DNA of 5,806 bases from contig JAESQZ010000084.1 of the NCBI GenBank assembly GCA_016764955.1, forward strand, positions 1 through 5,806, given 5' to 3'. The stretch comes from Deltaproteobacteria bacterium (lineage in GTDB: Bacteria > Myxococcota > UBA727 > JABDBI01). The position numbers and the translations under genes are program-made. The notes under the pieces were generated by a model. It was not told the origin of the DNA. It searched no databases and worked only from the letters and a program-made list of their open reading frames with translations. Positions 1 to 5,087 of this stretch are shown here, piece after piece (position 1 is the stretch's first letter; each line of letters starts with the position of its first letter).

Positions 1-2
1 AG

Positions 3-146
3 GACGGCCCAATATTTTTGGAGCTTAATACGCTTCCTGGCTTAACTCGCGTTTCTTTAGTAACGCAGGCTTTAGCTTATGAGGGTATTAGCATGCGTGG
101 TTTTTTACTCAACCAAGTGGAAATAGCAGATGCCCGAGTTAGTTGA
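3..146 (+). CDS. ddl: D-alanine--D-alanine ligase, C-terminal fragment (5' end outside window)
   Basis: An open frame enters from the left edge and ends at TGA 144-146, giving 47 residues. It contains FLELNTLPGLT, which matches the C-terminal ATP-grasp signature of D-Ala-D-Ala ligases (the Asn binds Mg-ATP, followed by the P-G loop). The tail after it, with SLVTQALAYEGIS and a short final helix, also fits Ddl ends. The enzyme joins two D-alanines in the cytoplasm for peptidoglycan precursors. Its stop lies 17 bp inside the next gene, so the two are probably co-transcribed. Only the last part is visible, so a related ATP-grasp ligase is possible. The motif and the tail make Ddl the best call. 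Confidence 0.72.
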   Translation, partial: DGPIFLELNTLPGLTRVSLVTQALAYEGISMRGFLLNQVEIADARVS

Positions 147-612
147 ATCTTACAAAGAAGTCATGTCTTATTGGCCATCAGGTGTGACCCTTGTGACCTC
201 TGAGTTTGAAGGTCAGCATTACGGCATGACTGTTAGCTCTTTTACCAGCGTTAGCCTGCATCCCGCTATGATTTCAGTGTGTATCGATAAGCGAACACAA
301 ATGTGTAGCCTACTACAGAAATCAAATTACCTAGGCATCAGCATACTCGATCGCAATCAAAAAGAGCTGGCTAAGACTTTCGCTAATCACGAGCTAAGCA
401 TGCTTAAGCGCTTTGAAAAAGCTTCTTTCTCTACAAGTCAGACAAAAAGCCCAGTACTCGAGAATGCATTAGGTTGGCTAGACTGCAGTATTCATAGTTA
501 TCACGACACAGGCGACCATATTATTTATGTGGGTTTGGTTGAAAAAGCGAAGTCACTCAGCGAGGGAGACCCGGTTATTTATTACCGCCGGGGCTGGCAT
601 CATCTCGCTTAA
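130..612 (+). CDS. Flavin reductase-like FMN-binding split-barrel protein
   Basis: This 160-residue protein spans a single flavin_reduct-type domain. The family core is clear: WPSGVTLVT at 15-23, the FMN-binding stretch GMTVSSFTSVSLHP at 32-45, the LLQKSNYLGISIL helix-strand at 61-73, and the C-terminal strands GDHIIYVGLV (128-137) and PVIYYRRGWHHL (148-159). Family members bind FMN and usually use NAD(P)H to supply reduced flavin to a partner monooxygenase, or act as stand-alone flavin/ferric reductases. No partner is visible here, so the substrate is unknown. ATG 130 is preferred because its N-terminus aligns with the family just before the first strand, although it overlaps the ddl end by 17 bp and has only a weak GGA upstream. 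There is no signal peptide, so it is cytoplasmic. It converges on pabC. Confidence 0.9.
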   Translation: MPELVESYKEVMSYWPSGVTLVTSEFEGQHYGMTVSSFTSVSLHPAMISVCIDKRTQMCSLLQKSNYLGISILDRNQKELAKTFANHELSMLKRFEKASFSTSQTKSPVLENALGWLDCSIHSYHDTGDHIIYVGLVEKAKSLSEGDPVIYYRRGWHHLA

Positions 613-678
613 GTCACCCTGGCGAAGGCCAGGGTCTTGGTTAATATAAAACTAGACTCTGGCCTGCGCCAGAGTGAC
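613..678. repeat. Palindromic element 1 (24-bp arms, double-hairpin type)
   Basis: Arms 613-636 and 655-678 are inverted repeats matching at 21 of 24 positions around an 18-nt loop. Each arm is itself a perfect 8-bp hairpin with a 4-nt loop (616-635 and 656-675). The element begins immediately after the flavin reductase stop (610-612). The right arm, read on the - strand, supplies the last eight codons of pabC (VTLAQARV), with the TAG stop directly after it. The arms share the GTCA foot and GRAG-type loop of the two elements at 1127 and 2221 but have a different stem sequence, so this is a related variant rather than a copy. Confidence 0.85.
616..675. terminator. Probable bidirectional terminator between convergent genes
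   Basis: On the + strand the GC-rich hairpin 616-635 (ACCCTGGC stem, GAAG loop) is followed by TCTTGGTT. On the - strand the hairpin 675-656 (ACTCTGGC stem, GCAG loop) is followed by CTAGTTTTAT. Each gene of the convergent pair therefore ends in a strong stem and a modest U-rich tract. The U tracts are short and interrupted, so termination may be incomplete. The terminator role is inferred from position and structure. Confidence 0.5.
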
Positions 679-1305
679 ATTTGATTTAACAAAAGCTCTC
701 AGCACCCCCATGCCAGTACCAGCAATAAATAGCTCTCCCACAAGTTCACTTGGTTTCAAATAAGCCTCTTGAATCTTATGGCCCTGCTTTTTGGCAAATT
801 CTAAAAACTTTTGACGGGTAACTCCATCGATACCACCTTGTAAGCTGATAATCTTATTGTCTTGTTTTAAGAATGGGCTACTCCTGCTGCCATCCACCAC
901 ATAGCCATCAGGACTTAATAACAGCCCTTCGAAAGCGCCTTGAGCTTGAGCTTGGCGATAGGCTTCGTTATAAACTTTACGGTTAGATAATTTTAATTCG
1001 CTGCATGCAATTTGATTGGTGATATAAACTTGAACGCCTTGCTTATAAGCTTGAAGAGGGGGAGGGGAGTAAGGCCTAGTATTTATCCTATAACCCCTTG
1101 AACTAAGGGAAACCCGAAGCAAACGCTTGTCATGCCAGCGGAGGCTGGCATCCAGAATAGTGCTCGACATAGACTGGATGCCAGCCTCCGCTGGCATGAC
1201 AACCCCAGCCAACTTGGCATGTTTATGCAAACGCTCCAAATGCTCTTTGAAATACAAAGGCCGCCCATTAATGACTAATATCGTCGTAAATACTTCGTTA
1301 GCCAT
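652..1305 (-). CDS. pabC: Aminodeoxychorismate lyase (class IV PLP aminotransferase fold) with embedded palindrome
   Basis: This 217-residue protein has class IV fold hallmarks: FKEHLERLHKHAKLAG (19-34), the likely PLP lysine K105 in ELKLSNRKVYNEA, EGLLLSPDGYVVDGS (126-140), GGIDGVTRQ (157-165) and ELFIAGTGMGVLRA (191-204). The lyase converts 4-amino-4-deoxychorismate to p-aminobenzoate and pyruvate, and the overlapping pabA upstream supports this over a branched-chain or D-amino acid aminotransferase. Two features are odd. Residues 35-60 come from a 76-bp palindrome, in place of the segment that normally links the first helix to the RLLRVSLSSRG strand. The last eight residues come from a second palindrome. 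The protein is shorter than E. coli PabC (269 aa). The usual Glu of the VTE motif is Asp here. The frame is intact, but activity is uncertain. ATG 1303-1305 overlaps the pabA stop by 8 bp and has no Shine-Dalgarno, so coupled translation is likely. Confidence 0.8.
   Translation of the reverse strand: MANEVFTTILVINGRPLYFKEHLERLHKHAKLAGVVMPAEAGIQSMSSTILDASLRWHDKRLLRVSLSSRGYRINTRPYSPPPLQAYKQGVQVYITNQIACSELKLSNRKVYNEAYRQAQAQGAFEGLLLSPDGYVVDGSRSSPFLKQDNKIISLQGGIDGVTRQKFLEFAKKQGHKIQEAYLKPSELVGELFIAGTGMGVLRAFVKSNVTLAQARV
1127..1202. repeat. Palindromic element 2, in frame inside pabC
   Basis: Arms 1127-1155 and 1174-1202 are a perfect 29-bp inverted repeat around an 18-nt loop (1156-1173). Each arm also folds alone as an 8-bp hairpin (ATGCCAGC/GCTGGCAT) with a 4-nt loop. 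Read in the pabC direction it encodes VMPAEAGIQ, SMSST and ILDASLRWHD, with no stop. The arm type (GTCATGCC...GGCATCCAG) belongs to a broad class of dispersed proteobacterial palindromes. It shares arm and loop sequence with the element at 2221-2297 and has the same orientation relative to its host gene. Confidence 0.93.
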
Positions 1306-1864
1306 ATTTTAGAAAATTTTGAAGCATTAATAAGCCATGCTCGCTCAAAAAGCTTTCCGGATGAAATTGAATTCCAAAGATTGGTTTCGTTTGATGAGAA
1401 ATAGCCATTATTTCGCCTGATTTTGTCCAAGCATCTCGAATAAAATCTTTAGGTGTCTCTTCAAGCACAAGCGAATGATATCGTGTCACACGCGTTGTCG
1501 ACTCAAAAAACCCCTTAAAGAGCCGTTCTCCAGTATGACATATCATATGAACTTCACCATGCACAGCTTGCTTAGCGCGGCTAAGACTCGAGCCAAAAAA
1601 CTCACCAAGGGCCTGATGACCTAAGCAAATTCCAAGAATTGGCAAAGAACTCTCAATGGCACTTTCAAGCCAATTCATTAGTCTGCCAGACTCTCTTGGG
1701 GTTCCGGGGCCTGGTCCTAACACAAGATGCGAAACTTGTTCTAAACAAGGCGTCTGAGCATGATCAAAAACGATAACCTCTGGTGTGATTCTTCGGAGAT
1801 AATCAACAATGTTATGACTAAAAGAATCGTGGTTTTCAATAAATGCAATGCGAGTTTTATTCAT
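1298..1864 (-). CDS. pabA: Aminodeoxychorismate synthase component II (glutamine amidotransferase)
   Basis: This 188-residue class I glutamine amidotransferase is of normal TrpG/PabA length. It shows the N-terminal IENHDSFSHNIVDYL (9-23), the oxyanion motif LGPGPGTP (49-56), the nucleophile elbow GICLGHQALGEFFG with Cys80, HGEVHMI (102-108), RYHSLVL (128-134) and FGIQFHPESFLSEHG (163-177) with catalytic His168 and Glu170. It hydrolyses glutamine and passes ammonia to PabB to make aminodeoxychorismate; a dual role with TrpE is possible in this family. The neighbouring pabC favours PABA synthesis. ATG 1862-1864 is chosen because ATGAATAA overlaps the stop of the upstream methyltransferase by 8 bp; a TTG two codons earlier (1870) is the alternative. 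No Shine-Dalgarno is visible, so coupling is likely. It overlaps pabC by 8 bp. Confidence 0.92.
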   Translation of the reverse strand: MNKTRIAFIENHDSFSHNIVDYLRRITPEVIVFDHAQTPCLEQVSHLVLGPGPGTPRESGRLMNWLESAIESSLPILGICLGHQALGEFFGSSLSRAKQAVHGEVHMICHTGERLFKGFFESTTRVTRYHSLVLEETPKDFIRDAWTKSGEIMAISHQTKPIFGIQFHPESFLSEHGLLMLQNFLKYG

Positions 1865-2870
1865 GTTCAAAAACAGCTACCCAAAAACCATCGCAATTTT
1901 CTTTCGAAGGCAAAAGTTGCCTGCTTTTGATTAATTTGAGGCCACCAAATTCAGAAATATTTTCTTCTTGAAGCAGTGAGCAAGTTGCATAAATTAATTT
2001 GCCTGTTGGTTTGAGCAACTTAGAGGCATTTGATAGTAACTCATGCTGCAGTTTTGTATAATTTTTAAGATCTGATTCTTGAAGACGCCCAAATAAATCA
2101 GGTGCATGCCGAAGTGTACCAGTACCAGAGCAGGGCGCGTCGACTAAGATCCAGTCGAACAGGGGGAGTTTTAGGGTTCTGCCGTCGGCGACTTGGTAAG
2201 AAATTTTTCCGGGATTTGCATTGTCATGCCAGTGAAGGCTGGCATCCAGAATAAACCTAGACATAGAGCTGGATGCCAGCCTTTGCTGGCATGACAATTT
2301 TAATCGCTTAGAATTCACATCAACCGCAGTAATATCTGCGCCAGTTGCTGCTATTAAACGTGTCTTCCCGCCAGCACCTGCACAAAGATCTAGCACTCGT
2401 TCACCTGGCTTTGCTTTAATTTGCTGCGCAACATATTGACTACCAGCATCCATCCACCAGCAACTTTTAAGTACCCCCGAAGAAAGTCTATCGCTCGATA
2501 AGAGCAAAGCTGTCTTGGAAAGTTCTGATCGAGCACAGTCAATATCCTGTTCTTTGAGAGCAGTCTCGACAGTCTCTAACGTGACCTGAGTGATGTCTAC
2601 GGCCAACACTGGCTTGGCCCGTGTACGCAAAGCTTGTTCAAGAGCTTTAGCCCCTGAGCCATATTGTTTTTTTAATCGCTGATTAAACCAATCTGGCCAA
2701 GGTTTTTGTCTAAGCTTTAAAAAAACCTGATCTGAAACAAATCGGCGTTCTTTAGGCCCAAGCCCACGCTTTCTTGCCATTTGTGCAATCAAAACAGATA
2801 CTGACTCGCCTGTAGCATGATGGCGAGTCAGTATATCTTGAATAAGAATTTGAGCAGCTTTAGAAACCAA
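1857..2870 (-). CDS. RsmB/NOP-family SAM-dependent RNA m5C methyltransferase with embedded palindrome
   Basis: From TTG 2868-2870 the protein has 337 residues. The N-terminal part (about 5-60, including GPKERRFVSDQVF) resembles the RsmB RNA-binding/NusB-like region. The catalytic part has DAGSQYVAQ (141-149), SAM motif VLDLCAGAGGKT (159-170), DGRTL after residue 228, VDAPCSGTGTLRHAPD with Cys247, and ATCSLLQEEN with catalytic Cys297. The end, CDGFWVAVF, is typical. The family methylates C5 of cytosine in rRNA or tRNA; the exact target is not certain, and the protein is shorter than E. coli RsmB (429 aa). Residues 192-217, between the SAM-binding strands and the DGR motif, are encoded by a 77-bp palindrome. 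No ATG fits: the frame is open to TTG 2906 (349 aa, 47-bp overlap with glpX). TTG 2870 is preferred because it begins just before the conserved helix and gives an 11-bp overlap. Confidence 0.87.
   Translation of the reverse strand: MVSKAAQILIQDILTRHHATGESVSVLIAQMARKRGLGPKERRFVSDQVFLKLRQKPWPDWFNQRLKKQYGSGAKALEQALRTRAKPVLAVDITQVTLETVETALKEQDIDCARSELSKTALLLSSDRLSSGVLKSCWWMDAGSQYVAQQIKAKPGERVLDLCAGAGGKTRLIAATGADITAVDVNSKRLKLSCQQRLASSSMSRFILDASLHWHDNANPGKISYQVADGRTLKLPLFDWILVDAPCSGTGTLRHAPDLFGRLQESDLKNYTKLQHELLSNASKLLKPTGKLIYATCSLLQEENISEFGGLKLIKSRQLLPSKENCDGFWVAVFEHE
2221..2297. repeat. Palindromic element 3, in frame inside the RNA methyltransferase gene
   Basis: Arms 2221-2249 and 2269-2297 are 29-bp inverted repeats with two mismatches around a 19-nt loop (2250-2268). 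The loop keeps GACATAG in common with element 2. Read in the gene direction it encodes LSCQQRLASS, SMSRF and ILDASLHWHDN without a stop. The loop is 1 nt longer than in element 2. The first arm is therefore read in a different frame from that in pabC, while the second arm is read in the same frame. Each arm can also form its own hairpin with an 8-bp stem (one G-T pair in the left arm). Confidence 0.93.
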
Positions 2871-3825
2871 TTTGAGGCTTTCGATCAAAATGATGTTCAG
2901 TCTCAATCGTACGAATCGTCCCTGAACGGCTCCGCATCACCAAAGAGTTGGTTTTCGCACCACCTTTGAAGTACCGAACGCCCTTCAAGATATCGCCCGA
3001 GGTCACGCCAGTGGCCGCAAACATAACATCTCCGCGCGCGAGTTCTTCTAAACACCACTTTTGGTCAAGATCCTCGATACCCATTTGCTTAGCCCGCTCT
3101 CGCTCGGCATCACTTCTAAATATAAGTCTCGACTGCATATCACCGCCAACACATCTCAGGGCTGCTGCTGCCAACACACCCTCAGGCGCGCCTCCCATGC
3201 CAAACAAGACATCAATTCCAGAATCGGTCAAGCAAGTCGAGATTGCTGCGCTTACGTCACCATCAGGTATTAAATGAACCCGAGCCCCTGCTTGCCTAAT
3301 TTCATTAATCAGATCTTTATGACGGTCTCTTTCCAAAACGACTACTGTCAAATCTTCAACGTAAACACTCTTAGCATCAGCAATGGCTTTTAAATTTTGA
3401 GTTGGCGACTTATCTAAGTCGATAACGCCTTTTGCTTGCGGACCTACTGCAATCTTGGACATGTAAACATCTGGTGCATGAAGAAGTTTGCCTTTTTCTG
3501 CGATCGCAATCACAGACAGCGCATTAGGCCTTCCATAGGCGCACAAGTTAGTGCCCTCTAAAGGATCTACTGCAATATCTACTTCAGGATCACCACTTTC
3601 ACCAACACCTACTTTTTCTCCGATAAAAAGCATTGGCGCTTCATCACGCTCACCTTCGCCAATGACGACAGTTCCACGAACCCAAATATTTTCGAAAGCA
3701 CTACGCATCGCTGTCACAGCTGCCTGATCGGCTGCGTCTTTCTCTCCACGACCCATTAATCTCGCCGCAGATAAAGCAGCAGCCTCAGTCACTCGAACAA
3801 CTTCTAAAGCCAGATTGCGATCCAT
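2860..3825 (-). CDS. glpX: Class II fructose-1,6-bisphosphatase
   Basis: This 321-residue protein is full length for GlpX (about 320-336 aa). It hydrolyses fructose-1,6-bisphosphate to fructose-6-phosphate in gluconeogenesis, in the cytoplasm, using divalent metal. Motifs include RVTEAAALSAARLMGRG (11-27), GTVVIGEGERDEAPML (51-66), DIAVDPLEGTN (83-93), IPDGDVSAAI (186-195), FGMGGAPEGVLAA (208-220) and FAATGVTSGD (269-278). The metal ligands known from E. coli GlpX are matched by D33, E57, D87, E90 and E215. Some members also act on sedoheptulose-1,7-bisphosphate, which cannot be judged here. The ATG at 3823-3825 has a good Shine-Dalgarno (AGGAG, plus-strand 3832-3836) 6 nt away. It is the first gene of the - strand operon and is divergent from the thioredoxin-like gene. 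The sequence shows no damage. Confidence 0.96.
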   Translation of the reverse strand: MDRNLALEVVRVTEAAALSAARLMGRGEKDAADQAAVTAMRSAFENIWVRGTVVIGEGERDEAPMLFIGEKVGVGESGDPEVDIAVDPLEGTNLCAYGRPNALSVIAIAEKGKLLHAPDVYMSKIAVGPQAKGVIDLDKSPTQNLKAIADAKSVYVEDLTVVVLERDRHKDLINEIRQAGARVHLIPDGDVSAAISTCLTDSGIDVLFGMGGAPEGVLAAAALRCVGGDMQSRLIFRSDAERERAKQMGIEDLDQKWCLEELARGDVMFAATGVTSGDILKGVRYFKGGAKTNSLVMRSRSGTIRTIETEHHFDRKPQIGF

Positions 3826-3843
3826 CAGATTCTCCTATATAAA
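3815..3843 (+). promoter_or_regulatory. Sigma70-like promoter of the thioredoxin-like gene
   Basis: TTGCGA (3815-3820) and TATAAA (3838-3843) are spaced by 17 bp, matching the consensus at 4/6 and 5/6 positions. The -35 lies inside the first codons of the divergent glpX, and the -10 overlaps the glpX Shine-Dalgarno region. The predicted transcription start (about 3849-3851) falls at the ATG of the + strand gene, implying a leaderless or nearly leaderless mRNA. This agrees with the absence of a Shine-Dalgarno before 3851. Confidence 0.5.
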
Positions 3844-3850
3844 ATTCCAC

Positions 3851-4366
3851 ATGGCACTCACCGAATCCCAAGAATTACAAATGAGAACCCCTTGTCCTTC
3901 CTTTACGCTTTCATCAGTAGATGGCAAGACTTACTCTCTTGACGATTTCAAAGATTCTAAAGCCTTATTAGTCGCTTTTATCTGTAGCCATTGCCCTTAT
4001 GTTCAAGCAATCGAAGATGAGTTCATCGCACTCTCGAAAGCATTTCCCAAAGAAAACCTGCAAACCATTGGAATCTGCTCAAATGACGCAGCAAAATACC
4101 CCGAAGACTCCCCAGAATCTCTATTGAAACGCTGGCACGCAAAGAACTACGAATTCCCTTATCTAGTTGATACGACACAAAAAGTCGCGCAAGCTTTTGA
4201 TGCCGTCTGCACACCAGATCTATTTCTCTATAACGCTGACCGACAGCTTTATTACCATGGCCGCTTCCAAGATCTAAAATCAGCCATAACAGACTTAGTT
4301 GCCGGCAAAGAGCCACCACAGGATCAAAAGCATTCTATTGGCTGTTCGATTAAGTGGTTTGACTGA
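3851..4366 (+). CDS. Thioredoxin-like / AhpC-TSA-type redoxin family protein
   Basis: This 171-residue protein has a thioredoxin fold. After MALTESQELQ come TPCPSFTLSSVDGKTYSLDDF (13-33), the redox site FICSHCPYVQAIEDEF (43-58) with a C45-x-x-C48 pair, TIGICSNDAAKYPEDSPE (72-89), FDAVCTPDLFLYN (116-128) with the usual cis-Pro after Cys120-Thr, and the C-terminal SIGCSIKW (162-169). These define a peroxiredoxin-like subfamily of unassigned partner that is common in bacteria. A role in thiol or peroxide chemistry is inferred. No signal peptide is present, so it is cytosolic. ATG 3851 is chosen because MALTES is the usual start in relatives; the frame is open further upstream but would enter glpX. 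It has no Shine-Dalgarno, and its promoter predicts a leaderless transcript. It is transcribed divergently from glpX with 25 bp between the start codons. Confidence 0.87.
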   Translation: MALTESQELQMRTPCPSFTLSSVDGKTYSLDDFKDSKALLVAFICSHCPYVQAIEDEFIALSKAFPKENLQTIGICSNDAAKYPEDSPESLLKRWHAKNYEFPYLVDTTQKVAQAFDAVCTPDLFLYNADRQLYYHGRFQDLKSAITDLVAGKEPPQDQKHSIGCSIKWFD

Positions 4367-4385
4367 TTCTCTAGGTAGTTCTTTC

Positions 4386-4517
4386 CTAATCTTCAATCTC
4401 GTTGCATCCTTCGAGTGCATAGCCTTCTTGGAGCGAGTAAGTTTCTAACTTCCATACTTCCGGTAACCTGACACCTATTGAGGCAACTCTGGGGCGACAT
4501 CCGTCAAAGATCTGATG
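4386..4517 (-). pseudogene. Possible remnant of a Uma2-like protein (tentative)
   Basis: The reverse strand is open for 43 codons between a TAG just upstream (plus-strand 4518-4520) and the TAG at 4386-4388, with no ATG or ribosome site. It reads VASIGVRLPEVWKLE followed by TYSLQEGYALEG. This recalls the C-terminal part of Uma2/DUF820 proteins, where an A-x-x-GVPE-x-W motif is followed by a Y-x-L-x-(E/D)G-x-Y strand. Two extra residues (RL) interrupt the GVPEVW motif, and the catalytic N-terminal part is absent. The resemblance is by eye only and could be chance. The rest of the 4367-4572 gap shows no gene or convincing terminator. Confidence 0.25.
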
Positions 4518-4572
4518 CTACTTCATAAAACTTGTTTCAATCTTTCACATAACAAAAGGAGAGCAAAAAACA

Positions 4573-4977
4573 ATGAAACTAAGTTTGATTTTTTCGATGA
4601 TATTTGTATTTATGTTTGGGGTTTCTACGAACGCTGGCCACCACTCAGATTCGATGGTCATGCATCACATGCATATCATGTTGAATCATGCAGCTGAAAT
4701 GGCAGCGGAGGGCTCAAATCTATTGATGGTTGGCCAAATGAACATGGCTCCCGGTGTTGATTCGCTAAGCATTGAGCATGGTACAATGATGCTAAACAAA
4801 GCATCTGAACTTGTGCATCAAGTACTCGAAGGAGAAGCCATGCAGAACCTTCATCGAAGAGGAATCACTCCAGATAAAAATGAAGAAATGGCATATACGC
4901 ACCTGTTGGCCTATAAGGTCCTAAACTTAATTGAGGTACTCAAGGCAATGCCGTCTGCTATGTCTCAACAGCAATAA
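4573..4977 (+). CDS. Small secreted Met/His-rich protein of unknown function
   Basis: This 134-residue protein has a clear Sec signal peptide: Lys2, a hydrophobic core at about 3-17, and a probable cleavage after Ala21 (STNA|GHH). The mature chain of about 113 residues has no Cys but 14 Met and 10 His. These are concentrated in the first half (HHSDSMVMHHMHIMLNH at 23-39, GQMNM at 54-58, IEHGTMM at 67-73). The rest looks mainly helical, with further spaced His at 82, 94 and 110. Such a composition in an exported protein suggests binding of copper or another metal in the periplasm, but this is inference and no named family is recognised. ATG 4573 is preceded by AAAGGAG with an 11-nt gap. A frame starting earlier at 4515 is a shadow. 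It stands alone, downstream of the redoxin gene. Confidence 0.8.
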   Translation: MKLSLIFSMIFVFMFGVSTNAGHHSDSMVMHHMHIMLNHAAEMAAEGSNLLMVGQMNMAPGVDSLSIEHGTMMLNKASELVHQVLEGEAMQNLHRRGITPDKNEEMAYTHLLAYKVLNLIEVLKAMPSAMSQQQ

Positions 4978-5004
4978 AGATAGGCGTCGGGTTACCAGAA
5001 GTTA

Positions 5005-5039
5005 GGTTTGGCAACAGATCCGGTTTAGCTTGCCAAACC
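5005..5039 (+). terminator. Stem-loop downstream of the Met/His-rich gene
   Basis: GGTTTGGCAA (5005-5014) pairs perfectly with TTGCCAAACC (5030-5039) around a 15-nt loop, 27 bp after the stop codon at 4975-4977. A short GTTTTA follows at about 5045-5050. The stem is 10 bp but the U tract is weak and displaced, so it may be an inefficient terminator or simply a palindrome. Its right arm contains the candidate -35 of the toxin-antitoxin promoter. Confidence 0.35.
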
Positions 5040-5071
5040 AGGCAGTTTTATGTACACTTGCAACTATACAT
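5030..5071 (+). promoter_or_regulatory. Promoter and dyad operator of the toxin-antitoxin locus
   Basis: TTGCCA (5030-5035) and TACACT (5053-5058) are spaced by 17 bp, giving a transcript start near 5065. Overlapping the -10 is an imperfect 22-bp dyad at 5050-5071 with 9 of 11 half-site positions paired (ATGTA...TTGCAA...TACAT). Phd/YefM-type antitoxins commonly repress their own operon by binding such a palindrome, so this is a good operator candidate. The antitoxin Shine-Dalgarno follows directly. Confidence 0.5.
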
Positions 5072-5087
5072 GAAGGAGTTAAAGCCT

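Noticed and set aside
1083..1312. Overlapping short frames on both strands with MPASAGMT-like peptides
   Set aside because: They are translations of the palindrome in other frames within pabC; no ribosome sites or independent support.
613..2297. CRISPR array
   Set aside because: The three repeats are hundreds of bases apart, are inverted-repeat elements with conserved loops, and have no spacer pattern.
2948..3277. Plus-strand frames of 109 and 70 codons
   Set aside because: They are shadows opposite glpX, whose frame is strongly supported by conserved motifs.
4023..4319. Minus-strand frame of 98 codons
   Set aside because: Antisense to the thioredoxin-like gene, with no recognisable protein and no ribosome site.
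4367..4572. tRNA or other structured RNA gene
   Set aside because: No cloverleaf pairing, CCA end or TTCRA-type arm could be assembled; only tiny stems such as TGCA...TGCA were seen.
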